Assembly (NCBI GenBank): GCA_028222445.1
Contig: JAOISU010000012.1
Span: 1 to 19,616 of the forward strand
Direction of reading: 5' to 3'
Source: Candidatus Pelagibacter sp.
GTDB taxonomy: Bacteria > Pseudomonadota > Alphaproteobacteria > Pelagibacterales > Pelagibacteraceae
DNA: 19,616 nt
In this document: one piece after another, positions 1 through 6,813 of the stretch
Numbering within the stretch: position 1 is the first letter of the stretch
Layout: every line of letters begins with the position of its first letter
The notes under the pieces: model-generated
Database searches by the model: none
What the model was told of the DNA's origin: nothing
The model's input: only the letters and a program-made list of their open reading frames with translations
Program-made: the position numbers and the translations under genes

Positions 1-1682
1 ATTTCTTTTGTGTAATTTTTCTTATCTGCATTTATATTAAAGTTATTCTCTAAATCTTTAATTAAAAAGTTTCCCTTGTAATCTTTAAATATTATTTTTT
101 TACAAGTAGTATCCAAGCTTATACTCATACTTCCTGCAAAAAATAAATTTTTTATATCTCTTTTATTTTCACATTGTGTAGTTTTGGCTTTTATTGGAAA
201 GCTTGATGTGTGATAGTCTTCATAATAAAGTAAGCTATCAATTTTTGAAATTTCTAAATTCTGTAAATCAATTTTATTAATTCTGTTTTTGATTAATTTA
301 GCTCTATTTAATAAGTAGTCCCTATCATAAACAAAAAAACCAACCCCCTTCCAGTTAACTCTATCTGATTTTGAATAATCTTTATAGATCTCATTATTAT
401 AAGAAAAAAGTTCTTCTTCGTGTTCTTCTAAAAATTTAATAACAAATTCTTCATCACTATACTTTTCTAAATATTCAATATATTTATTAATAAACTCATA
501 GTTCAATTCTCCATTTGGATTTTTCAAAAATTTTAAAAACCATTCCTCGTGGGGACATATCCAACTGCATGCTATTCTTGAGGCTGTTGTTTTTTCCTGT
601 AAAAAATCCATTATAATAAAATTATCAAAAATTCCTGCACCCTTATGTAAGTCATAACCTATAGGTTCAAACAGGGCTGTGACTGGATTGTAATAAAGTT
701 TTACACTCTTTAATATAGACCCATGGTATGTTCCTGTTAGATCAATTATAGCAAAGTACTTTGCCCATTTATCAATATCAAAATAACTATTTATATTAAA
801 ATTTTTATCTTTAATGTTATTTAAAATTGAAAATAAATTACTAATTAACTGTGGCTTTTCTTCAATCCAATAATCTCTAGAATACAAATCAAATGCAATA
901 TTTGGAAAAAGTTTACCGAGTTCATCTCTGGTAGAAAAAATAGGGCCATTTCTCCTACTTTGTCTTTCGATTAGTTCTTTAGAAAAGCTCTCCTCTACCG
1001 CATAAACGCCTAAATTCTCGTTATTTGAATATAGATTAACAAAAAAATACTTAATATTGGCTAAACCAACGTGTCCTAATAACTTATGAAATAAATATTC
1101 GTAAGTATAATTTTTAGTGATTGGTTTTTGGATAGAAAATTCTTCCATTCCAAATAATTTTTTTTCACCTCGAATATCTATCTTATAAGAAGTTTCATTT
1201 TTATTTTCCCAGTGAATTAAGCGAGTACCTTTTGTTCTAATTTTTATCTTGTAATTTTCATCATTATATCTAATTTTTGCTGGTACCATTATTTTATTTT
1301 CATTAGGTAACACACCACCATTTTTTGACTTAAGCTCTCTTTGTAGCTCTAGATTTAAAATTGATTTTTGATCTATTTCTAAATATAAATTTTCAAGTTC
1401 ACTTGTTTGAAAGTGTTTAAGCACATTTAATTTTAATATTTCAAAATAATCAGGTATTTTCCTCATATTAAAACCCATATATTTATCTAGGATTTTATCA
1501 TTAACTTTCATTGTTAGACCTACAAATGAAAACTTTTTGCTCATATTGCTTGTGTGATAATAAATAATAATTATGGTAGTAAATAAAATCGATAATATCC
1601 CAAAAAAAAATATTATTTTTTTAAATATTTCTAAAAATCTTTTTAAAATACTGAATTTGAGTAATTTTTTTTTGAGTATCAA
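1..1682 (-). CDS. CotH kinase family protein, membrane-anchored, C-terminus beyond window
   Basis: The frame is open on the minus strand from 1745 to the window edge, with no stop codon; about 560 residues are visible. The best start is TTG at 1682, with AAGG 8 bases upstream and 17 bases after the DUF4956 stop codon. An ATG at 1544 would remove the only membrane segment, at about residues 22-42. CotH-family marks are seen in order: RTKG (149-152), LFG (176-178), GVYAVEE (225-231), IDLTG with D314, and the strand-loop FEPIGYDLH with D344. CotH proteins are atypical kinases; the spore-coat CotH phosphorylates serines, and bacterial relatives often sit beside DUF4956 and VTC polyphosphate polymerase genes. 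The usual DLD-like element reads DLH here. The anchor and orientation suggest a periplasmic catalytic domain. The substrate is unknown. Family assignment is good; kinase activity is inferred. Confidence 0.82.
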   Translation of the reverse strand, partial: MILKKKLLKFSILKRFLEIFKKIIFFFGILSILFTTIIIIYYHTSNMSKKFSFVGLTMKVNDKILDKYMGFNMRKIPDYFEILKLNVLKHFQTSELENLYLEIDQKSILNLELQRELKSKNGGVLPNENKIMVPAKIRYNDENYKIKIRTKGTRLIHWENKNETSYKIDIRGEKKLFGMEEFSIQKPITKNYTYEYLFHKLLGHVGLANIKYFFVNLYSNNENLGVYAVEESFSKELIERQSRRNGPIFSTRDELGKLFPNIAFDLYSRDYWIEEKPQLISNLFSILNNIKDKNFNINSYFDIDKWAKYFAIIDLTGTYHGSILKSVKLYYNPVTALFEPIGYDLHKGAGIFDNFIIMDFLQEKTTASRIACSWICPHEEWFLKFLKNPNGELNYEFINKYIEYLEKYSDEEFVIKFLEEHEEELFSYNNEIYKDYSKSDRVNWKGVGFFVYDRDYLLNRAKLIKNRINKIDLQNLEISKIDSLLYYEDYHTSSFPIKAKTTQCENKRDIKNLFFAGSMSISLDTTCKKIIFKDYKGNFLIKDLENNFNINADKKNYTKE

Positions 1683-1699
1683 TGTTGTGACCTTGTAAA

Positions 1700-2419
1700 T
1701 TACTCGTAGATGCCAGATCTTGAGTAAATCTGTATTTTTATATCTTTATTATCAGATGTAATTTTTTCTATTTTTTTCATAAAGTGAAATAAATTTTTGG
1801 ATTCAATATCAAACCAAAAATTATATTGATTTAAATTTACATCAGAAGAAAAAGATTTTAAATTCAAATATTTTACATCTTTTTTCAAATCGTTAATTAA
1901 TTTTTCTGCATCTTTTTTTGTTTGTATCTGCAAAATATTAATTGAATTTTCTATGACAGTATTTTTTGAATTTCTGTCAGCATATATTTTTCTAAAAAAT
2001 AAAATACTAACAGTTAAGACAGTAGCAATGATTGCAACTAAAAATTGATTAGCACCATTTGCTAATCCAACGCCTATAACAAAAAACAAATATACCAATT
2101 CCTCTGGTTCCTTAATTGCTGCTCTAAATCTAACTATCGATAAAGCTCCAACTAAACCAAGAGATAATGCTAATGAAAATTTGACAACTGTGATTACAAG
2201 GGTTGTAATTATTGCTAACGGAACAAAGATTTCAGAAAAATGCTCTTTATCATTTAAACTTCTTGAAACCTTCATGTAGGTAAATTTAATTATCGTAGCT
2301 AATAGGAATGAAAAAAAAATAGCAGTAATGAAATTTCCAAAATTTATATCAATACTAGAGTTTAAAAAAAATTCTTCTAATTGTTGTTTGTTAAATAATG
2401 TATTCTGATTTTGTTCCAT
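1700..2419 (-). CDS. DUF4956 domain membrane protein
   Basis: A 239-residue protein with a soluble N-terminus, membrane segments at about 30-49, 63-93, 108-122 and 126-142, and a soluble C-terminal domain (about 145-239). The family hallmark is the stretch GALSIVRFRAA with RFR at 97-99, followed by KEPEE at 103-107 and a glycine-rich helix. This matches DUF4956, whose biochemical role is not established. The family is recurrently encoded with CotH kinases and VTC-type polyphosphate polymerases, and the CotH gene lies 17 bases downstream here, so the two are probably co-transcribed. The C-terminal part looks like a small alpha/beta domain (LQIQTKKDAEKLINDLKK). No Shine-Dalgarno site precedes the ATG, but a TATTAT hexamer lies 7 bases before it. 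Confidence 0.8.
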   Translation of the reverse strand: MEQNQNTLFNKQQLEEFFLNSSIDINFGNFITAIFFSFLLATIIKFTYMKVSRSLNDKEHFSEIFVPLAIITTLVITVVKFSLALSLGLVGALSIVRFRAAIKEPEELVYLFFVIGVGLANGANQFLVAIIATVLTVSILFFRKIYADRNSKNTVIENSINILQIQTKKDAEKLINDLKKDVKYLNLKSFSSDVNLNQYNFWFDIESKNLFHFMKKIEKITSDNKDIKIQIYSRSGIYE

Positions 2420-2426
2420 GATAGGT

Positions 2427-2432
2427 ATAATA
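2427..2432 (-). promoter_or_regulatory. -10-like hexamer for the DUF4956/CotH pair
   Basis: TATTAT on the minus strand ends 7 bases before the DUF4956 ATG at 2419, so a transcript would start on or next to the start codon. A TTCTTA lies 17 bases further upstream and is only a weak -35 match. In such AT-rich DNA, hexamers like this arise by chance often, so this remains a candidate. Confidence 0.3.
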
Positions 2433-2513
2433 GTTGTAATATAAGAAAATAAGAAGATAGTAAAGTAAGTTAATAATATTTATGTTAAAATAATACGAGA
2501 AAATTTTAGAAAA

Positions 2514-3629
2514 TTATTCTTTTATCCATCCTCCACCTAAAACTTTATACCCTTTTTGATTTTTTAAATAAAATACACAAGCCTGACCAGGAGCAATACC
2601 GTGCTCTTTTTCTAATAAATTGACAATAGCTGAAGTATTATCAATATTTATTTTAGCTTTAATTAATCTTCCAGTAGATCTAACTTTCACTAATAATTCT
2701 TTTTCAAAGTCTTCATTATCATTGGTGATAATGTTTAAATCTTTTAAATTTATTTCTGTTTTAACAAGGTGCTCTTTAGGGCCAACAATTATTTCATTTT
2801 TGTCAGCAACTATCTTAACTACATACAATGGATTTTTATCAGAAACGCCAATTCCCTTTCTTTGCCCAATTGTATAATTAATTATGCCGTCATGCACTCC
2901 TATCACATCACCATTCATATTCTTGATATTGCCTTTGCTAAAAGAATTGGGTCTAAATTTTTCTATAACTGAAGCGTAGTCACCATTTGGAACAAAACAA
3001 ATATCTTGACTATCAGGTTTATCTGCAACATTAAGATCTAAATCTCTTGCTATCTTTCTTGTTTCATCTTTTAGCAAGTTTCCAAGGGGAAATCTTAGAA
3101 AATTTAATTGATCTTTTGTCGTATTAAATAGAAAATAACTTTGATCTCTATTTAAATCAATGCCACGGTACATATCGGTATTATCTAAATCTGTTATACT
3201 TTTTACATAGTGCCCTGTAACTAGTGCGTCAGCTTTTAGCCTCTTAGCTTCTTCAAGCAAATCTGTAAACTTAACTGTTTTATTGCATTGAACACAAGGA
3301 ATAGGCGTTTCTCCATTTAGATAGCTATCAATAAAATTATCAATTACTCCTTCTTTAAATTTATTTTGATAATATAAAATTTTATGTTCAATTTTTAATT
3401 TATCAGCTACCCTCTTTGCATCCATAATATCTTGTCCAGCACAACATTGTTTTGAAGATGCAGTTTCTTTACTGTCGTTATAGAGTTTTAGTGTTATACC
3501 AATAATTTTATAACCCTCATTTTTCATCATCGCCGCAACAGTAGAGGAGTCAACACCACCAGACATTGCAACAACAACTAGCGTATCTTTTGGATCCTTG
3601 GCTATTCCAATTGAATTCAATTTTGTCAT
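2514..3629 (-). CDS. mnmA: tRNA-specific 2-thiouridylase MnmA
   Basis: A 371-residue cytoplasmic enzyme that installs sulfur at position 2 of wobble U34 in tRNAs for Lys, Glu and Gln, using ATP and sulfur passed from a cysteine desulfurase relay. The N-terminal PP-loop is SGGVDSS (23-29). The two cysteines expected for catalysis are C115 in PCVQCN (112-116) and C211 in [14 protein letters not shown]112 sits where E. coli MnmA has Asp99, a form common in alphaproteobacteria. The C-terminal beta-barrel (about 260-371) ends in VLGGGWI. Length and the N-terminal segment before [10 protein letters not shown] agree with alphaproteobacterial relatives, which supports this start. It is divergent from the DUF3553 gene, with 41 bases between the start codons. 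SufS at the far end of the window is a possible but unproven sulfur donor. Confidence 0.97.
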   Translation of the reverse strand: MTKLNSIGIAKDPKDTLVVVAMSGGVDSSTVAAMMKNEGYKIIGITLKLYNDSKETASSKQCCAGQDIMDAKRVADKLKIEHKILYYQNKFKEGVIDNFIDSYLNGETPIPCVQCNKTVKFTDLLEEAKRLKADALVTGHYVKSITDLDNTDMYRGIDLNRDQSYFLFNTTKDQLNFLRFPLGNLLKDETRKIARDLDLNVADKPDSQDICFVPNGDYASVIEKFRPNSFSKGNIKNMNGDVIGVHDGIINYTIGQRKGIGVSDKNPLYVVKIVADKNEIIVGPKEHLVKTEINLKDLNIITNDNEDFEKELLVKVRSTGRLIKAKINIDNTSAIVNLLEKEHGIAPGQACVFYLKNQKGYKVLGGGWIKE

Positions 3630-3630
3630 A

Positions 3631-3650
3631 TTTATTAGTATTTATTAGTA
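3631..3650. repeat. Two tandem copies of a 10-bp repeat between mnmA and the DUF3553 gene
   Basis: TTTATTAGTA occurs twice in perfect tandem directly upstream of the mnmA start codon. It fills half of the 41-base divergent intergenic region and borders the putative -10 elements. It could be a small slippage duplication or two half-sites for a regulator; the sequence does not say which. Confidence 0.6.
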
Positions 3651-3656
3651 TATTAT
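3647..3656. promoter_or_regulatory. Overlapping divergent -10-like elements, mnmA and DUF3553 genes
   Basis: TATACT reads toward mnmA on the minus strand (3652 to 3647), 17 bases before its ATG. TATTAT reads toward the DUF3553 gene on the plus strand (3651-3656), 14 bases before its ATG. The two share bases 3651-3652. No convincing -35 boxes were found, so both are candidates only. Confidence 0.3.
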
Positions 3657-3670
3657 CTATAAGTAAATTA

Positions 3671-3841
3671 ATGATTTTAGATTTTGAACCAGGCGATAAA
3701 GTTACAAATCCAAATAAAAAAGAATGGGGTATTGGACAGGTTCAATCAATAATCAATGGCAAGGTTACTGTAAATTTTGAAAATGCTGGAAAAAAAGTAA
3801 TTAACTCTAAATTAATAGAATTAAAGAAATTATATAAATGA
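3671..3841 (+). CDS. DUF3553 family small protein
   Basis: A 56-residue protein beginning MILDFEPGDKVTNP and continuing with W, G-I-G-x-V and a KVTVNFENAGKK strand. This is the pattern of the DUF3553 domain, a small Tudor/SH3-like beta barrel found as stand-alone proteins in alphaproteobacteria; similar folds occur as RNA-polymerase or helicase interaction modules. The exact role is unknown. A longer open frame begins at 3566, but its first 35 residues lie inside mnmA on the other strand, so the ATG at 3671 is preferred. The stop codon overlaps the cysQ start in an ATGA, suggesting translational coupling. Confidence 0.72.
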   Translation: MILDFEPGDKVTNPNKKEWGIGQVQSIINGKVTVNFENAGKKVINSKLIELKKLYK

Positions 3842-4608
3842 ATATTGAAGAAAAAAAGAAAATAACCCTTTCGTTAATAGATACTTTTAAAAAAGCAGGT
3901 AAAGTAGCATTGGATCTTAGAGAGGTTGGATTAACAAAAGAAATTAAATCAGATAATACGCCAGTAAGTAACGGAGATGTTGAGGTTAACAAAATTCTTA
4001 CCAACAAAATAAGAGAAATAACTCCCAATATAATTATTGTTTCAGAAGAGAGTGCGAATCATAAGATGGATAATGATTTGAATAATTTTTGGCTAATAGA
4101 TCCAATAGATGGGACTAAAGATTATATAAGCAATAGAGATGAATTTACCTTAAATGCATCATTAATAATAAATAAAAAACCAGTAATAGGAATCATAACT
4201 GCACCTGCAAAAAAAAGAATTTTTTACTCTTATGGATTATCACACAGTTATGAGTTGGTTAATGATAAAGAAGTTGAATTAATAAATAAAAAAAAAGATC
4301 GCAGTACAATAACTGCTGTAAGTTATTCAAACGAATTAAAACCAGAGATTTTAGAGATACATAAAAAAAATAATATTACATCATATCAAAAAATGAAAAG
4401 TTCTCTTAAATTTTGTGTAATCGCTGCAGGTGAATTTGATATGTATGTTGCTGAACCTAGGGCTTGTGAATGGGATATAGCTGCGGGGCACGCAATACTT
4501 GAACATGCAGGAGGTAAAATAACAGATTTTAATGGTCGTGAAATACTTTATGGTAAACCGAGTTTTAAAAACCCAAGTTTAATTTTAAAAAGTAAAAATA
4601 TACTATAA
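3838..4608 (+). CDS. cysQ: 3'(2'),5'-bisphosphate nucleotidase CysQ (inositol monophosphatase family)
   Basis: A 256-residue metal-dependent phosphatase. The metal-site motifs of the superfamily are in order: SEES with E70 and E71, DPIDGT (88-93), and EWDIAAGHAIL with W212 and D213. The spacing and the DGTKDYI-x-R-DEFTLN stretch resemble CysQ, which removes the 3'-phosphate of PAP, a by-product of sulfate activation, rather than true inositol monophosphatases. Many SAR11 cells lack assimilatory sulfate reduction, so here PAP from other sulfotransfer or acyl-carrier reactions, or another sugar phosphate, may be the real substrate. The start overlaps the previous stop by 4 bases. The stop codon shares one base with the start of the following microprotein gene. 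Confidence 0.87.
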   Translation: MNIEEKKKITLSLIDTFKKAGKVALDLREVGLTKEIKSDNTPVSNGDVEVNKILTNKIREITPNIIIVSEESANHKMDNDLNNFWLIDPIDGTKDYISNRDEFTLNASLIINKKPVIGIITAPAKKRIFYSYGLSHSYELVNDKEVELINKKKDRSTITAVSYSNELKPEILEIHKKNNITSYQKMKSSLKFCVIAAGEFDMYVAEPRACEWDIAAGHAILEHAGGKITDFNGREILYGKPSFKNPSLILKSKNIL

Positions 4609-4748
4609 TGGATGAGCAATTAAGAATAATATTAATTATAATAGTTTCAGTTTCAATATTTGGTCTTGTAACTTTTGTATTTGTAAGAAACTATATCAAA
4701 AATATTATCAACCAATTAGTTAAGGAAGATAAAAAAAAATCAAAGTAG
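4608..4748 (+). CDS. 46-residue predicted single-pass membrane protein
   Basis: The ATG shares its first base with the cysQ stop codon (TAATG). The short frame encodes MDEQLR, one hydrophobic helix at about residues 6-27, and a lysine-rich tail ending DKKKSK. This gives a plausible inner-membrane topology with a cytoplasmic positive tail. The last 9 bases overlap the end of recX on the opposite strand. I do not recognise the family. Tight coupling to cysQ, a single clean helix and a charged tail argue for a real microprotein rather than chance; no function can be assigned. Confidence 0.55.
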   Translation: MDEQLRIILIIIVSVSIFGLVTFVFVRNYIKNIINQLVKEDKKKSK

Positions 4749-5303
4749 CTTAATTATTTTTAAATAATCAGCTTGATCTATATCCATTATTCTTTTTGAT
4801 GTTTCAAAGTCAAAACCATTCCTAGCAAGTAAAGAAATGTCTTTTTTATAGAATAAAGGTCTGTTGTCTTCTGCTCTAGCGGGTCCTATTCTCTTTTTTT
4901 TACAAATTTTTATACCTGAAAAAAAATCTTGGTCAGAGTTATCTTCTTTAATTTTATCAATAGTTTCTTTGATGTAAGTGTCATCAATACCCTTTACCAT
5001 CAAATAATTTCTAATTTTATTAATTGAACTGCCTCTTTGAATAAGACTTCTTGATTTACTCTCTGAATAAAACTTATCACTAATAAATTTGCTTTTTTCA
5101 AGATCAACTAAAACAATGTCAATCAAATCAGTAATGTCTTGTTTTTTAACATTAGGAACGTTTGCTTTTAAATATTTTTTTAACAAATAGGTTCGTAGTT
5201 GCTGCTTTGAAGGAGCATATTTTTCTATGTAGGCGAAGGAAAAATTTCTCATTTCTTCCATGGTAACTTCTAATGTTTTTTTTCTATTTCTTATGGGAAT
5301 CAT
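4740..5303 (-). CDS. recX: Regulatory protein RecX
   Basis: A 187-residue, mostly helical, charged protein. The order of repeats fits RecX: an N-terminal helical segment with YAPSKQQLRTYLLKK, a second with FISDKFYSESKSRSLIQRGSS, and KIRNYLMVKGID. RecX binds RecA filaments and limits strand exchange and recombination. The first 14 residues are lysine- and arginine-rich, and an in-frame ATG at residue 15 is a possible alternative start. The gene stands alone rather than behind recA. It ends tail to tail with the microprotein gene and is divergent from the ABA4-like gene, with only 28 bases between the starts. The family is diverse, so identification rests on length, repeat pattern and charge, not catalytic residues. 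Confidence 0.8.
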   Translation of the reverse strand: MIPIRNRKKTLEVTMEEMRNFSFAYIEKYAPSKQQLRTYLLKKYLKANVPNVKKQDITDLIDIVLVDLEKSKFISDKFYSESKSRSLIQRGSSINKIRNYLMVKGIDDTYIKETIDKIKEDNSDQDFFSGIKICKKKRIGPARAEDNRPLFYKKDISLLARNGFDFETSKRIMDIDQADYLKIIKLL

Positions 5304-5315
5304 GCTATCTTGTAA

Positions 5316-5322
5316 TATAATA
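5316..5322. promoter_or_regulatory. Shared divergent -10 element, recX and ABA4-like genes
   Basis: The 7-base TATAATA gives a perfect TATAAT on the plus strand (5316-5321), 10 bases before the ABA4-like ATG. It gives TATTAT on the minus strand (5322 to 5317), 13 bases before the recX ATG. One A/T block could therefore serve both directions. The -35 positions would fall inside or at the edge of the opposite gene and are poor matches. Confidence 0.4.
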
Positions 5323-5331
5323 CATTAAAAT

Positions 5332-5805
5332 ATGATCGATCAAATTTATACATACTTTACTATTGAGATGATTTTTCTATGGCTAAATTTGGGTGTTTTA
5401 CCATTTTGGATAGTGTTAATAATTTTTCCTCAATCACAAATATGTAAGGTCTTTATAACGTCAATTTTCCCTATTTTTATTATAAGCTTAGCTTATTGTT
5501 ATTTGTTATATTTACTCTTTAACGAGGGTTATGATTTTCTAAAAAATTTTGAGCTTTATCTCGGTTTAAGCTCAATTTTAGATCTATTTTCTGATAAATC
5601 ATTCTTAATTTTATTTTGGTCTCATTTTCTAGCTATAAATTTATTCTGTGGTGGATGGATAGTGAAGGATTCTCAAAAATTTGGTATCAATAAAATATTA
5701 TTATCCTTTCCTCTTATACTAACTTACTTTATTGGTCCAATAGGGATTTTGGTCTATTGGTTTATAAGAATTTTTTATTCGAAAAGAATAAATTTATATG
5801 ACTAA
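5332..5805 (+). CDS. ABA4-like family integral membrane protein
   Basis: A 157-residue protein with four predicted membrane helices, at about 11-33, 40-64, 92-112 and 122-148. The C-terminal half shows the family pattern: GGWIVKDSQKFGINK, then FPLILTYFIGPIGILVYWFIR. This resembles ABA4-like (DUF4281) proteins. The plant member ABA4 is needed for neoxanthin synthesis; the role of the bacterial ones is not known, so a carotenoid link is only suggestive. The stop overlaps the next gene by 8 bases, so the two are probably translated from one message. No Shine-Dalgarno site is visible; a TATAAT lies 10 bases before the ATG. Confidence 0.75.
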   Translation: MIDQIYTYFTIEMIFLWLNLGVLPFWIVLIIFPQSQICKVFITSIFPIFIISLAYCYLLYLLFNEGYDFLKNFELYLGLSSILDLFSDKSFLILFWSHFLAINLFCGGWIVKDSQKFGINKILLSFPLILTYFIGPIGILVYWFIRIFYSKRINLYD

Positions 5806-6376
5806 AGAAATAGAATTCTATTTTGATTTTATAAGCCCATATACTTACTTGGCACATAAAAAAATCCAGTCTCTTCCAAATAATATTAAAATAAAATATA
5901 AACCTATATTATTAGGCGGTCTTCATAATTTAGAGGGAATAACAGCTCCTGCATTTATAAAATCAAAATTAAAAAATATGATTAATGATTGCAATCTTAT
6001 TGCAAAAAAAAATAAATTTGACTTTAAATGGAACGACAAATTTCCTATAAACTCACTTAATATTATGCGTGGTTATTTTTCTATAAATTCAACAACAAAA
6101 GATCAATATATAGATATTATGTTTAATGCATATTGGAGAGATAATTTAGATATTGCAGATGAAAAAATATTAATTTCTATTCTTGAGAGTTGTAAAGTTA
6201 ATCCTGATCAATTTTTAACAGCAATTAAAGATCCAATTATTAAAGATAAATTAAAAAATGTGACCAAAGATGCTCATGAAAGAGAAATATTTGGTGCACC
6301 AACATTTAAAATTAATGATCAAATATTTTGGGGTCAAGATAGATTGGAATACGCGTTAGACGAATACAATAAATAG
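5798..6376 (+). CDS. 2-hydroxychromene-2-carboxylate isomerase family protein (DsbA/GST-kappa fold)
   Basis: A 192-residue thioredoxin-fold protein opening with IEFYFDFISPYTYLA, where S13 corresponds to the glutathione-contacting serine of the family. The middle PILLGGL and NSLNIMRGY segments and the C-terminal REIFGAPTFKINDQIFWGQDRL complete the pattern. Family members include the glutathione-dependent isomerase of naphthalene degradation, but most alphaproteobacterial homologues have unknown substrates and the name should be taken as a fold label. It overlaps the ABA4-like gene by 8 bases. The stop codon lies 1 base from the convergent rhodanese gene, so there is no room for a separate terminator. 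Confidence 0.88.
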   Translation: MTKEIEFYFDFISPYTYLAHKKIQSLPNNIKIKYKPILLGGLHNLEGITAPAFIKSKLKNMINDCNLIAKKNKFDFKWNDKFPINSLNIMRGYFSINSTTKDQYIDIMFNAYWRDNLDIADEKILISILESCKVNPDQFLTAIKDPIIKDKLKNVTKDAHEREIFGAPTFKINDQIFWGQDRLEYALDEYNK

Positions 6377-6377
6377 A

Positions 6378-6761
6378 TTAGACTATTTTAAAATCACTTT
6401 GACTAATTGCAGCAAAACCACCATCAATATGTGAAACTTTTTCAAAGCCCATTTCTTTTAAAGATTTTACAGCAAGCGCCGATCTTAAACCGCCCGCACA
6501 AAATAAAACCATTTCTTTATTCATATCTAATTTACCTTCTTTATAATATTGACTATTGGGATCCAGCCAAAATTCTAACATTCCTCTTGGAATATGATTT
6601 GAATTTTCGACTTTTCCCATTTTATCAAGCTCACCTTTTTCTCTGATATCAATTAAATTGCATTTATCTTCATTAAATAGCTTAAAAGCTTGTTCCGTTG
6701 AAATAGTCTTTATTTGACTAAGTGCAGTTTGAACTAATTGTGATGATGATTTAATCTTCAT
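6378..6761 (-). CDS. Rhodanese-like domain protein
   Basis: A 127-residue single-domain rhodanese. It shows ISTEQAFKLFNEDKCNLIDIREKGEL, the HIPRG turn (56-60) and the active-site loop CAGGLRSA with C88, followed by LKEMGFEKVSHIDGGF. The cysteine would carry a persulfide in sulfur transfer; the donor and acceptor are unknown. No signal peptide is seen, so it acts in the cytoplasm. It is convergent with the isomerase gene and divergent from the putative glycosyltransferase, so it appears to be a single-gene unit. An intact catalytic cysteine argues for an active enzyme rather than a regulatory dead domain. Confidence 0.9.
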   Translation of the reverse strand: MKIKSSSQLVQTALSQIKTISTEQAFKLFNEDKCNLIDIREKGELDKMGKVENSNHIPRGMLEFWLDPNSQYYKEGKLDMNKEMVLFCAGGLRSALAVKSLKEMGFEKVSHIDGGFAAISQSDFKIV

Positions 6762-6789
6762 TATATTAAATATTTAAGTTAAAAATTTA

Positions 6790-6796
6790 TATAATA
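6790..6796. promoter_or_regulatory. Shared divergent -10 element, rhodanese and glycosyltransferase genes
   Basis: TATAATA gives TATAAT on the plus strand (6790-6795), 18 bases before the ATG at 6814. It gives TATTAT on the minus strand (6796 to 6791), 29 bases before the rhodanese ATG. It is the same 7-base block as found between recX and the ABA4-like gene. No good -35 match was found on either side. Confidence 0.35.
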
Positions 6797-6813
6797 CAAT
6801 ACTAATTCAACAT

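Noticed and set aside
2620..2972. Plus-strand frames inside mnmA
   Set aside because: They are antisense to the conserved C-terminal domain of MnmA and match no family by eye.
3566..3670. N-terminal extension of the DUF3553 protein into mnmA
   Set aside because: These residues are antisense to the conserved PP-loop region of mnmA, and the domain begins at the 3671 ATG.
3807..4028. Minus-strand hydrophobic open frame inside cysQ
   Set aside because: It is antisense to conserved cysQ sequence; hydrophobicity is what the reverse frame of an AT-rich gene yields.
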